Source: Roseateles_E cavernae
GTDB taxonomy: Bacteria > Pseudomonadota > Gammaproteobacteria > Burkholderiales > Burkholderiaceae_C
Assembly: GCF_040187885.1 (NCBI RefSeq)
Contig: NZ_JBDPLH010000013.1
Span: forward strand, 1 to 64,000
Direction: 5' to 3'
Length of the DNA: 64,000 nucleotides
The position numbers and the translations under genes are program-made. Below the pieces are notes generated by a model that was not told the origin of the DNA, made no database searches, and saw nothing but the letters and a program-made list of their open reading frames with translations. Every line of letters starts with the position of its first letter. Position 1 is the stretch's first letter. Below, in pieces: positions 15,122-23,591 of the stretch.

Positions 15122-17029
15122 CTAGACCTTCTGCGTGATATCACCCGAGAGCTTCTCCAGGAAGCTCTCCAGGGGCATCACACCCAGGTCTTGGTTGCCA
15201 CGGGCGCGCACCGCAACGGCTCCATTTGCCTTTTCCTTGTCGCCAACGACGAGGATGAACGGAACCTTCTGCAAAGAATGCTCGCGGATTTTATACGTGA
15301 TTTTCTCGTTTCGCAAATCCGCCTTGACCCTAACTCCTTGTTTTTGCAGTGATTTCACGATTTCGGCGACGTAGTCAGCCTGCGCATCGGTGATATTGGC
15401 CACCACCACCTGCTCCGGCGCCAGCCAGGCCGGCAGGGCGCCGGCATGCTGCTCGATCAGGATGCCGATGAAGCGCTCCAGGCTGCCGACGATGGCCCGA
15501 TGCAGCATCACGGGCTCGCGGCGCTCGCCATGCTCGTCCACGTATTCAGCACCCAGACGGCCCGGCATCGAGAAGTCGACCTGCATCGTGCCGCACTGCC
15601 ACTGGCGGCCCAGCGCATCCTTCAGCGTGTACTCGATCTTCGGACCGTAGAAGGCGCCGTCGCCCGGCGCAATGACGAACTCGACGCCGGAGGCGCGCAG
15701 CGACTCCATCAGCGCGAACTCGGCCTTGTCCCACACCTCGTCCGAGCCGATGCGGGCCTCGGGCCGCGTCGCCACCTTGTAGATGATGTCGGTGAAGCCG
15801 AAGTCCTGGTAGACCTTCTGCAAGAGCACCGTGTAGTTGACGCACTCCTGCAGGATCTGGTCCTCGGTGCAGAAGATGTGGCCGTCGTCCTGCGTGAAGC
15901 CGCGCACGCGCATGATGCCGTGCAGGCCGCCGGTGGGTTCGTTGCGGTGGCACTGGCCGAACTCGCCGAAGCGCAGCGGCAGGTCGCGGTAACTCTTGAT
16001 GCCGTGCTTGAAGATCAGGATGTGGCCGGGACAGTTCATCGGCTTGAGCGCGTAATCGCGCTTCTCCGACTCGGTCGTGAACATATTGTCGCGGTACTTG
16101 TCCCAGTGGCCCGTGGCCTCCCACAGCGTCTTGTCCAGCAGCTGCGGGCCCTTGACCTCCTGGTAGCCGTTGTCGCGGTAGACGCGGCGCATGTACTGTT
16201 CGACTTCTTGCCAGACCGTCCAGCCCTTGGGGTGCCAGAACACCACGCCCGGGGCATGCTCGTCGATATGGAACAGGTCGAGCTCCTTGCCGAGCTTGCG
16301 GTGGTCGCGCTTCTCGGCCTCCTCCAGCATCAGCAGGTACTTCTGCAGATCGTCCTTGCTGGCCCAGGCCGTGCCGTAGATGCGCTGCAGCATCTCGTTG
16401 CGATGATCACCGCGCCAGTAGGCGCCGGCCACCTTCATCAGCTTGAAGTGCTTGAGCTTGCCGGTCGACGGCACATGCGGGCCGCGGCACAGGTCCTCGA
16501 AGGCACCCTCGCGGTACAGCGAGACATCCTCGCCGGCCGGGATGCTGGAGATGATCTCGGCCTTGTAGTCCTCACCGATGCCCTTGAAATAGGCCACGGC
16601 CTCGTCACGCGGCAGCACGCGGCGCTGGACCTTCTCGTCCTTCTTGGCCAGCTCGCTCATCTTGGCCTCGATGGCGACCAGATCCTCGGGCGTGAACGGG
16701 CGCTTGTAGGAGAAGTCGTAGAAGAAACCGTTCTCGATCACCGGGCCTATCGTGACCTGGGCCTCGGGGAACAACTCCTTGACCGCATAGGCCAGCAGGT
16801 GGGCGGTCGAGTGGCGGATCACCTCCAGGCCGTCGGCATCCTTGTCGGTGATGATGGCCAGCTGGGCATCGGCTTCGATCAGGAAGCTGGTGTCGACCAC
16901 CTTGCCATCGACCTTGCCGGCCAGCGCCGCCTTGGCCAGACCGGCGCCGATCGAGGCCGCCACGTCGAAGACGGTGAGGGCTTGCGGGAACTCACGCTTA
17001 GAGCCGTCGGGAAGTTGAATCGAGATCAT
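15122..17029 (-). CDS. thrS: Threonyl-tRNA synthetase
   Basis: The 635-residue class II synthetase charges tRNA-Thr. It has an N-terminal TGS domain (MISIQLPDGSKREFPQ, to about residue 60), the editing N2 domain with HSTAHLLAYAV, and a catalytic core with the zinc-site cysteine in MNCPGHILIFKHG and the motif 2 region FGQCHRNEPTGGLHG, then an anticodon-binding domain. The ATG at 17029 has a GGAG ribosome site 7 bases upstream; eight extra in-frame residues upstream were rejected. It is the first structural gene of the translation operon. A threonine-rich leader peptide and a terminator lie between its probable promoter and its start, pointing to attenuation by charged tRNA-Thr. Confidence 0.97.
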   Translation of the reverse strand: MISIQLPDGSKREFPQALTVFDVAASIGAGLAKAALAGKVDGKVVDTSFLIEADAQLAIITDKDADGLEVIRHSTAHLLAYAVKELFPEAQVTIGPVIENGFFYDFSYKRPFTPEDLVAIEAKMSELAKKDEKVQRRVLPRDEAVAYFKGIGEDYKAEIISSIPAGEDVSLYREGAFEDLCRGPHVPSTGKLKHFKLMKVAGAYWRGDHRNEMLQRIYGTAWASKDDLQKYLLMLEEAEKRDHRKLGKELDLFHIDEHAPGVVFWHPKGWTVWQEVEQYMRRVYRDNGYQEVKGPQLLDKTLWEATGHWDKYRDNMFTTESEKRDYALKPMNCPGHILIFKHGIKSYRDLPLRFGEFGQCHRNEPTGGLHGIMRVRGFTQDDGHIFCTEDQILQECVNYTVLLQKVYQDFGFTDIIYKVATRPEARIGSDEVWDKAEFALMESLRASGVEFVIAPGDGAFYGPKIEYTLKDALGRQWQCGTMQVDFSMPGRLGAEYVDEHGERREPVMLHRAIVGSLERFIGILIEQHAGALPAWLAPEQVVVANITDAQADYVAEIVKSLQKQGVRVKADLRNEKITYKIREHSLQKVPFILVVGDKEKANGAVAVRARGNQDLGVMPLESFLEKLSGDITQKV

Positions 17030-17050
17030 TGGAATACTCCGAATGCAAAA

Positions 17051-17080
17051 CAAAAAAGCGCGGCCTGCTGCCGCGCTTTT
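17051..17080 (-). terminator. Attenuator terminator upstream of thrS
   Basis: The stem GCGCGGC/GCCGCGC, extended by AAAA/TTTT pairs around a five-base loop, is followed on the minus strand by TTTTTTG. It ends about 22 bases before the thrS start, so it can only be a premature terminator for thrS transcription (or the end of the patatin operon with thrS re-initiating). GCCGCG at 17110-17115, just after the leader peptide stop, can pair with the first arm and form a competing 6-base-pair stem. Confidence 0.88.
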
Positions 17081-17117
17081 GAGGGAGAGATGGAAAGACG
17101 AGACGAGCCGCGGCCGA

Positions 17118-17162
17118 CTATTTACCTTGAGAGGTGGTCGTAGTTCGCGGTGTCATAACCAT
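17118..17162 (-). CDS. Threonine leader peptide MVMTPRTTTTSQGK for thrS attenuation
   Basis: A 14-codon frame lies between the patatin-like gene and thrS. Five of its 14 codons specify threonine, four in a row (ACT ACG ACC ACC). AAAGG precedes the ATG at 17162 by 4 bases and a second in-frame ATG follows two codons later. The stop is followed by a GC-rich segment and then a strong terminator ahead of thrS. This is the classical leader-peptide arrangement: ribosome stalling at Thr codons when charged tRNA-Thr is scarce would favour read-through into thrS. A TACAAT -10-like box at 17204-17199 could start the transcript. No homologue is claimed. Confidence 0.75.
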   Translation of the reverse strand: MVMTPRTTTTSQGK

Positions 17163-17205
17163 GATGCCTTTCTCGCCCTTGTTGTCTGAGGATGGCCGAT
17201 TGTAA

Positions 17206-18276
17206 TCAAAGCGGCAGCGCCAGGATCTCGGGCTGTGCACAGGCCGCGGCAAATTCGTCGCGCAGACGTTGGCTCTCGGCCACGGCCTGACGCCAGACCT
17301 TGGCGCGGCCGGCAACGTCGTCGCCGTAGTGCTTGAAGTCATCGCGGTCCGGCAGCTTGGCCCGCGGCAGGCCGGCCACCCAGGCCGGGCTCGGCGCCAG
17401 CAGCACGACATTGTCGAGAAAGGCGCTGGCGCCATGGCGGCGCTTGAGCCCCTTGTCCAGCCAGCCCGGCACCACCTGCCGCTGGAAATGCGGATACAGC
17501 ACCAGGCCATCGCCGACCATGGCCGCATAGTTCAGATGCAGGTGGTAGTCGGTGATGCCGCCGTCCCAGTACGCGCCGGGCGGCCCGCCGGAAATGTCCT
17601 GCACCGCCTGCAGCCAGAACGGGATCGAGCAGCTGGCGAGGATGGCCTGCAGCAGATTGCGCTCGCCGAGCAGAGCCTGATGGCTGCGGAAATCATGCAG
17701 CGGCATCGGCAGCGGCGCACGCGGGTCGGAGAACACCACCCGGTCCAGCCAGCCGCCCATTGCGCGGCGCGCCAGCAAGTTCGCGGCAAAGGCGCCGGCA
17801 TAGCCCAGCGGCGTGCGCAGCCGGCCCTCGCGGCCCAGGATGTGGCGGCCGCGCGAGGTGAACACATGCAGGCGGTAGCGCGGGTGGCTCAAGACCAGGC
17901 CCTCACGACCGCCGAAGCAGTCGTTCAAGGTCGCGGCAAAACCGCGGCTGACGCTGGCAGCACTCGGTCGCCGGCCCGGCAGGCTGTCGTAGCGCTGCTG
18001 CACATAGGCCTCGGTCAGGCGCTCGAACTCGGTCTGCGGCTCACCGAGGCAGGCCGTGGCCATGCGCCAGGCGCCGATCGAGGCGCCCAGCAGGTGCACC
18101 GGCTGAGCACTCTGGCCCAACCAGGGCCCGAAGATGTGCTGGTCCAGCGGCCCGAGTATCAGGCCCTTGGGGCCGCCGGCGGCGGCCGGGACCACCTGCA
18201 CATCTGCCGGCCGCAGGCCCCGCTCGCGCAGGCGCTGGCGGGCACGCGGGCCGGCGAAGATCTGCAGCGCCTGCAT
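17206..18276 (-). CDS. Patatin-like phospholipase family protein
   Basis: The 356-residue product carries the patatin catalytic dyad: a GxSxG motif GASIG with nucleophile Ser66 and the DGG motif with Asp238. A glycine-rich AAGGPKG segment at residues 32-38 would form the oxyanion hole. There is no signal peptide, so it should act on lipid acyl esters in the cytoplasm or at the inner membrane, unless exported otherwise. It begins 14 bases after the stop of the TonB-dependent receptor gene and is probably co-transcribed with it. The substrate is unknown. Confidence 0.85.
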   Translation of the reverse strand: MQALQIFAGPRARQRLRERGLRPADVQVVPAAAGGPKGLILGPLDQHIFGPWLGQSAQPVHLLGASIGAWRMATACLGEPQTEFERLTEAYVQQRYDSLPGRRPSAASVSRGFAATLNDCFGGREGLVLSHPRYRLHVFTSRGRHILGREGRLRTPLGYAGAFAANLLARRAMGGWLDRVVFSDPRAPLPMPLHDFRSHQALLGERNLLQAILASCSIPFWLQAVQDISGGPPGAYWDGGITDYHLHLNYAAMVGDGLVLYPHFQRQVVPGWLDKGLKRRHGASAFLDNVVLLAPSPAWVAGLPRAKLPDRDDFKHYGDDVAGRAKVWRQAVAESQRLRDEFAAACAQPEILALPL

Positions 18277-18290
18277 CGCACCTGTCCTGC

Positions 18291-20504
18291 TCAGAGCTTG
18301 AGCTCCAGCGCCGCGCCGAACCAGGTCCGGGTGCTGCGCTCGGTGCTGCTGCCGTAGCCGGTATCAGCCAGCATCGTGGTCGAGCGGGTGTCGAAGGGGG
18401 CGAGATTGTTGGCCGACAGGCGCAGCGAGGCCGTGCGGCTGAAGCTCCATTGGGCGAACACATCCAGCGAGCGGCTGCGCGACTGCTCCAGGCTTTGCGA
18501 CACTGTCTGCTGCGTCGTGTAGCCCGGCGTGTAGACCAGGCTGACGCCGGTCAGCAGCGGCAGGCTGCTGAGCCGGTAGTCGAGGCCGAAATTGCCCGAC
18601 CAGGGCTGCTGGCTGTCGAGCCGGTTGTTCGGCCCCTGGACGGCCTCGACATCGGACTTGTAGAAGCTCAGTGCGGCACGCAGATTGAGCGCCAGCCTGG
18701 GCTCGAACAGCGCGGGCATCAGCTCACCAGCCCGGCCCTTGAGCTCCAGTTCCAGGCCGCTGGTCTTGGCCTTGGAGAAGTTGACCGGGCGCGAGACCCA
18801 GCGCGGCAGCGTGGACCAGCTGACCTCCTCCAGTGTCGAGACATTGCGGATCAGGTTGTTGACCCGGCGATGGAACACACCGACGCTGACCAGACCACCG
18901 CCTTCGAGGTACTTCTCGAAGGCCAGGTCCAGGCCCGTGGCCAGCTCGGGCTTGAGCAAGGGGTTGCCGATGCGGTCCGGATACTGCTCTTCGTTGCGCT
19001 GCGGCTTGTTGTCCTTGTCGAGCAGCGGAAACAAGCCATTGATGCCCGGGCGAGCCAGCAAGGCGTTCAGATCCGGCGCCTTGTAGCTGCGCGTCAGGCT
19101 GGCGCGGATCAGGTCGCGGCCCTTGGGGTCGAGCTTGTAATTCAGATGCCATAGCGGCGTCGTCACGCGGCTGGTGCTGCGCGAGGCCACCTCGCTGCCA
19201 CGGCTCACGGTGGCGATGCGCTCGGTGCGCAGGCCCAGATAGGTGGACCACTGCGGCGACAGCTCCCACTCGTCCTGCACGAAGAAGGCCTGGCGCTCGA
19301 TGCGGGCCGTGAAGGGCAGCCCCTCGATACCGGCCAGCTGCGGCCTGCCGTTCTCGGTGACGCTGCGCTCCTCGTCGCGCTTGCGCCACTCCAGATCCCA
19401 GCCCACCGTCAGGCTGTGTTCCTCGCCCAGCAGCCGGGCGTACTTGCCGGACTGCGTGAAGTTGCGGTCATGGTTCTCACCTTCGGAAAGGCGCCAGATC
19501 ACGTCATTGCGGAAGCTGCGGTTGGTGAAGCGGTTCTGCGCGTCCTGCACCCCCGCCTTCAGCTCGATGCGCTGCGAGTCGGCAAAGCGGTTCACCCAAT
19601 TGGCATTGCCGCGCAGCACCTGCCAGGTGCCGTTGTTGTGGCTGTCATCGTCCAGGCTGGGCTCGCCCAGCAAGATCTGGTCGTCGAAGCGGTTGCGGTT
19701 GTTCCAGTAGCCGCGCTGGGCGAAGCCCTGCAGAGTCAGGGTCTGCTCGTCGCTGAGCTTCCAGCTCAGGCGCGGCGAGGTATTGAAACCATGGCCCCAG
19801 AAGGCCTGCTGCTGGCGCTGGATGGCGCGCGAGGGCGAACGGTACTCGTCAGTGCCAGGCGCAAAGCGCTCGATGACGAACTCATTGCGGCCGCGCCACT
19901 CAAACGCCGAGACCGGCACCGCCAGCGACACCGGGCCGATGCGCTCGCCAAAGGTGAAGGTGGCCGAGGGCACCGGGCGCTGCACGCTATAGCCCAGGGC
20001 CAGGCGCAGATCGCGCTGCGAGGTGCGCGGCGCCTCCTTCAGGATGATGTTGATCGCGCCGGCCACCGCCTGGGCGCTCTGGTCGGCGCTGGGGCCCTTG
20101 GTCACCTCGATGCGCTCGACCTGGGCCGGGTTCAGCTGGTCCAGGGCAAAACCCGGCGGGGCCGGATCGCCGTTGATCAGTATCAGCGTGTAGCCGGCGC
20201 CCAGGCCGCGCATGCGTGGCGCGCCGTCCTGCATATTGACGCCGGGCAGGCGCTTGAGCACATCGGCCACGTTCTGGTCGCCGTACTTGTCGATCTCCTC
20301 GCGGCCGTAGATCTGCTTGGCCACCGGCGAGCGGCGGCGCAGATCGGTATCGCTTTGCGGGCGCGACTGGATCTCGACCCGATCCAGTCGGTTGCCAGGC
20401 TGCACCGTCGGCTCGGGCGGTCCTCCGGGCATGTCCTGCGCCCACGCGGATGGCAGGGTGCTCAGGGCACAGACGACAACAGTGGCGGCGGCGTGTCGGT
20501 TCAA
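18291..20504 (-). CDS. TonB-dependent outer-membrane receptor
   Basis: The 737-residue product has a signal peptide (about residues 1-22, ending PSAWAQ), a plug domain with LPGVNMQDGAPRMRGLG (about 85-105), the ERIEVTKGPSA segment and a C-terminal beta-barrel ending in an aromatic/hydrophobic strand (GAALELKL). It would import a large substrate such as a siderophore, haem or oligosaccharide across the outer membrane using TonB energy. The start is TTG at 20504 with a good GGAG six bases upstream. No transporter genes adjoin it; a patatin-like lipase follows. The substrate is not readable. Confidence 0.9.
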   Translation of the reverse strand: MNRHAAATVVVCALSTLPSAWAQDMPGGPPEPTVQPGNRLDRVEIQSRPQSDTDLRRRSPVAKQIYGREEIDKYGDQNVADVLKRLPGVNMQDGAPRMRGLGAGYTLILINGDPAPPGFALDQLNPAQVERIEVTKGPSADQSAQAVAGAINIILKEAPRTSQRDLRLALGYSVQRPVPSATFTFGERIGPVSLAVPVSAFEWRGRNEFVIERFAPGTDEYRSPSRAIQRQQQAFWGHGFNTSPRLSWKLSDEQTLTLQGFAQRGYWNNRNRFDDQILLGEPSLDDDSHNNGTWQVLRGNANWVNRFADSQRIELKAGVQDAQNRFTNRSFRNDVIWRLSEGENHDRNFTQSGKYARLLGEEHSLTVGWDLEWRKRDEERSVTENGRPQLAGIEGLPFTARIERQAFFVQDEWELSPQWSTYLGLRTERIATVSRGSEVASRSTSRVTTPLWHLNYKLDPKGRDLIRASLTRSYKAPDLNALLARPGINGLFPLLDKDNKPQRNEEQYPDRIGNPLLKPELATGLDLAFEKYLEGGGLVSVGVFHRRVNNLIRNVSTLEEVSWSTLPRWVSRPVNFSKAKTSGLELELKGRAGELMPALFEPRLALNLRAALSFYKSDVEAVQGPNNRLDSQQPWSGNFGLDYRLSSLPLLTGVSLVYTPGYTTQQTVSQSLEQSRSRSLDVFAQWSFSRTASLRLSANNLAPFDTRSTTMLADTGYGSSTERSTRTWFGAALELKL

Positions 20505-20524
20505 GAATTACTCCAGAGTGTCGG

Positions 20525-22879
20525 TCAGCGCTTGGTCTGCAGCTTGGCAAAGGCCGCGGCCATCGCATTGCCGCCGCTGGGCGCTGCGGCCGGTGCGCGG
20601 CCGGCGGCCGGGCGCTCGTTGCGCGCGGCCGGGCGGTAGCTGTTATCGGCCTTGGCGGTGCCGCGCGGGGCCGGCGCGGCATCGAGCTTCATCGTCAGCG
20701 AGATGCGCTTGCGGGCCAGGTCGACCTCCAGCACCCTCACCTTGACGATGTCGCCGGTCTTGACGACCTCGCGCGCATCGCTGACGAACTTGTTGGCCAG
20801 CTGGCTGACATGGACCAGGCCGTCCTGGTGCACGCCCAGGTCGATGAAGGCGCCGAACTGCGCGACATTGGACACCGTGCCCTCCAGCACCATGCCTTCG
20901 GTCAGGTCCTTGATGTCCTCGACGCCGTCGTTGAAGCGCGCCACCTTGAAGTCCGGGCGCGGATCGCGACCCGGCTTCTCCAGCTCGGTCAGGATGTCCT
21001 TGACGGTGATCGCGCCGAACTTGTCGTCGGCAAAGGCCTCGGGCTTCAGCGTGCGGATCACATCGCTCTTGCCCATGATGTCGGCCACCGGGCGCTGCAC
21101 CGCCGCCATGATCTTCTGTACCACCGGGTAGGTCTCGGGGTGGACGCCGGTCAGGTCCAGCGGATTCTCGCCGTCACGGATGCGCAGGAAACCGGCCGAC
21201 TGCTCGAAGGTCTTGGGGCCCAGGCCCGTCACAGCCAGCAGTTGCTGACGGTCCTTGAAGGCGCCATTGGCATCGCGCCATCGCACGATCGATGCCGCCA
21301 CCGTGCCCGAAAGGCCCGAGACCCGCGCCAGCAGGGGTGCCGACGCGGTGTTCAGATCCACGCCCACCGAGTTCACGCAGTCCTCGACGACGGCGTCCAG
21401 GGTCTTGGCCAGCTCGCTCTGGTTGACATCGTGCTGGTACTGGCCGACGCCTATGCTCTTCGGATCGATCTTGACCAACTCGGCCAGCGGATCCTGCAGG
21501 CGGCGCGCGATCGACACGGCGCCGCGCAGCGACACATCCAGGTCCGGCAGCTCCTTGGAGGCGAACTCGGAGGCCGAGTAGACCGAGGCGCCGGCTTCGC
21601 TGACGACCACCTTCTCGATGATGGTGCCGGGCGCAAGCTGCTGGATGCGCTTGATCAGGTCGGCGGCCAGCTTGTCGGTCTCGCGGCTGGCCGTGCCATT
21701 GCCGATCGCGATCAGATTGACGCCGTGCGTGGCCACCAGGCGACCCAGCGTGTGCAGCGAACCCTCCCAGTCCTTGCGTGGCTCGTGCGGGTAGACGGTA
21801 TGTGTGTCCAGCACACGGCCGGTGTCCGACACCACCGCCACCTTGACACCGGTGCGTATGCCCGGGTCCAGCCCCATCACGACGCGCTTGCCGGCCGGTG
21901 CGGCCAAGAGCAGATCGCGCAGGTTCTCGGCGAACACCTTGATCGCCACCTTCTCGGCCTCCTCGCGCAGGCGCGAGAACAGATCGCGTTCCAGGCTCAT
22001 GCTGAGCTTGACCTTCCAGGTCCAGGCCACGGTCTTGCGGATCAAGGTGTCGCCGGCCCGGCCGGCGGGGCTCCAGCCCAGGTGGCGGGCGATGCGCCCC
22101 TCGGCCAGGCCGGGCTGGCCGGCCACGATCTCCTCGTCCAGCACCAGCTTGGCATCGAGAAACTCCTGCGTGCGGCCGCGAAACACCGCCAGCGCACGGT
22201 GCGAGGGCACGGTACGGATGGGCTCGGCGTAGTCGAAATAGTCGCGGAACTTGGAGATGTCCGGGTTGTTCTCGTCCTTGCCGTCCATCAGCTTGGACTT
22301 GAACAGGCCCTCGGCCCACAGCCATTCGCGCAGCTTGCCGATCAGCAAGGCGTCCTCGGCCCAGCGCTCGCTGAGCAGGTCGCGCACGCCGTCCAGCACG
22401 GCGAAAGCATCGGCAAAGCCCAGTTCCGCGTTGACGAAGGCCGGCGCCTCGGCCTGCGGGTCCAGCATCGGGTCGGCAAACAGCTTGTCGGCCAGCGGCT
22501 CCAGGCCGGCCTCGCGGGCGATCATGCCCTTGGTGCGGCGCTTTTGCTTATAGGGCAGGTAGAGGTCTTCGAGCTCCTGCTTGGTCGGCACGGCCAGGAT
22601 CGCGGCCTGCAGCTCCGGCGTCAGCTTGCCCTGCTCCGCGATGCTCTTGAGCACGGCGGCGCGGCGGTCCTCCAGCTCGCGCAGATAGCCCAGGCGCGAC
22701 TCCAGCTCGCGCAGCTGGATGTCGTCCAGGCCGTCGGTGACTTCCTTGCGGTAGCGGGCGATGAAGGGCACGGTGGCACCGCCATCGAGCAGCTCCACCG
22801 CCGCGTTGATCTGGGCCGGGCGAACCTTCAGTTCGGCGGCAATTTGAAGCAGGATCTTGTCCAAAACAGCGAAAGCCAA
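20525..22879 (-). CDS. tex: Tex-family transcription accessory / RNA-binding protein
   Basis: The product is Tex, about 784 residues: an N-terminal helical domain (LLDGGATVPFIARYRKE), a YqgF/RNase H-like domain with GLDPGIRTGVKVAVV (about residue 320), helix-hairpin-helix motifs and a C-terminal S1 RNA-binding domain (about residues 650-720), then a low-complexity Ala/Arg tail. Tex binds nucleic acid and affects transcription; its exact role is unsettled. No ATG or GTG lies near the conserved start. TTG at 22879 is used here and TTG at 22864 is an alternative; neither has a clear ribosome site. The TonB receptor starts 20 bases downstream. Confidence 0.93.
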   Translation of the reverse strand: MAFAVLDKILLQIAAELKVRPAQINAAVELLDGGATVPFIARYRKEVTDGLDDIQLRELESRLGYLRELEDRRAAVLKSIAEQGKLTPELQAAILAVPTKQELEDLYLPYKQKRRTKGMIAREAGLEPLADKLFADPMLDPQAEAPAFVNAELGFADAFAVLDGVRDLLSERWAEDALLIGKLREWLWAEGLFKSKLMDGKDENNPDISKFRDYFDYAEPIRTVPSHRALAVFRGRTQEFLDAKLVLDEEIVAGQPGLAEGRIARHLGWSPAGRAGDTLIRKTVAWTWKVKLSMSLERDLFSRLREEAEKVAIKVFAENLRDLLLAAPAGKRVVMGLDPGIRTGVKVAVVSDTGRVLDTHTVYPHEPRKDWEGSLHTLGRLVATHGVNLIAIGNGTASRETDKLAADLIKRIQQLAPGTIIEKVVVSEAGASVYSASEFASKELPDLDVSLRGAVSIARRLQDPLAELVKIDPKSIGVGQYQHDVNQSELAKTLDAVVEDCVNSVGVDLNTASAPLLARVSGLSGTVAASIVRWRDANGAFKDRQQLLAVTGLGPKTFEQSAGFLRIRDGENPLDLTGVHPETYPVVQKIMAAVQRPVADIMGKSDVIRTLKPEAFADDKFGAITVKDILTELEKPGRDPRPDFKVARFNDGVEDIKDLTEGMVLEGTVSNVAQFGAFIDLGVHQDGLVHVSQLANKFVSDAREVVKTGDIVKVRVLEVDLARKRISLTMKLDAAPAPRGTAKADNSYRPAARNERPAAGRAPAAAPSGGNAMAAAFAKLQTKR

Positions 22880-22940
22880 GGCTAAATCTTGAAGCGCGCG
22901 AGTGTGCCACAGGGGTGGGGGCGGGGTCGGCACCCAGAGC

Positions 22941-23591
22941 TCAGGCGGCCAGCCAGCGCCGCTGGCCGGCGATGCGGCGCAGATCGCTGAAGCGGGTCTC
23001 GCCCCGCTCGCGCAAGGCCGGCCACAGCCGCAGCAGCAACTCGGCCGTGGCCAGCGTGTCGGCGGCGGCCTGATGGCGCTGTGCGCAGCGAATGCCGAAG
23101 TGCGCCATCCACTCGTCCAGCGAGCGCCGCCGCCCCTGGGCATGCAACACGGCGGCCACCGGCTCCAGGTCCAGCCAGCGGTTGGACAGGCGGCGGCCCA
23201 GCAGCCGGCCCATCTCGCGCTGGATCATGGCCTCGTCAAACGCTGCATGGAAGGCCAGCAGCGGCGCCGCGCCGGCCCACTGCTCAAAGGCCCGCAGCGC
23301 CGTCGCCGGCTCGACGCCGCTGCGCTGGGCCGCCAGGCCGATGCCGTGCAGCAGGATATTGGCCTTGTAGTCGGCCGGCACGGGCCGGGCCTCGTCCTGG
23401 CGCAGCAGGATCTCGAAACTGTCTCCCAGCAGGATGCGGGGCTCGGGCCTGAGCTCCACCGCGATGGCCGCGATCGCCAGCAGCCGGTCGCGTTCCAGGT
23501 CCAGCCCGGTGGTCTCGACATCGAGCACCACCCAGCGCTGCTGTGCATCGACGCTGCCGCGGCCTGTCAGGCGCTGCCACCAGCCGCTCAT
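22941..23591 (-). CDS. DnaQ-like 3'-5' exonuclease
   Basis: The 216-residue product has a DEDDh exonuclease fold: ExoI motif DVETTGL (about residue 24), a central AFHAAFDEAM segment carrying the second acidic site (about residue 115) and a C-terminal ExoIII motif HQAAADTLATAEL with conserved His and Asp (about residue 175). Such proteins resemble the polymerase III epsilon subunit but stand alone, acting in repair or RNA turnover. Its start overlaps the stop of the CBS/nucleotidyltransferase gene by four bases (ATGA), a linkage seen around this symporter family in other proteobacteria. Confidence 0.88.
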   Translation of the reverse strand: MSGWWQRLTGRGSVDAQQRWVVLDVETTGLDLERDRLLAIAAIAVELRPEPRILLGDSFEILLRQDEARPVPADYKANILLHGIGLAAQRSGVEPATALRAFEQWAGAAPLLAFHAAFDEAMIQREMGRLLGRRLSNRWLDLEPVAAVLHAQGRRRSLDEWMAHFGIRCAQRHQAAADTLATAELLLRLWPALRERGETRFSDLRRIAGQRRWLAA

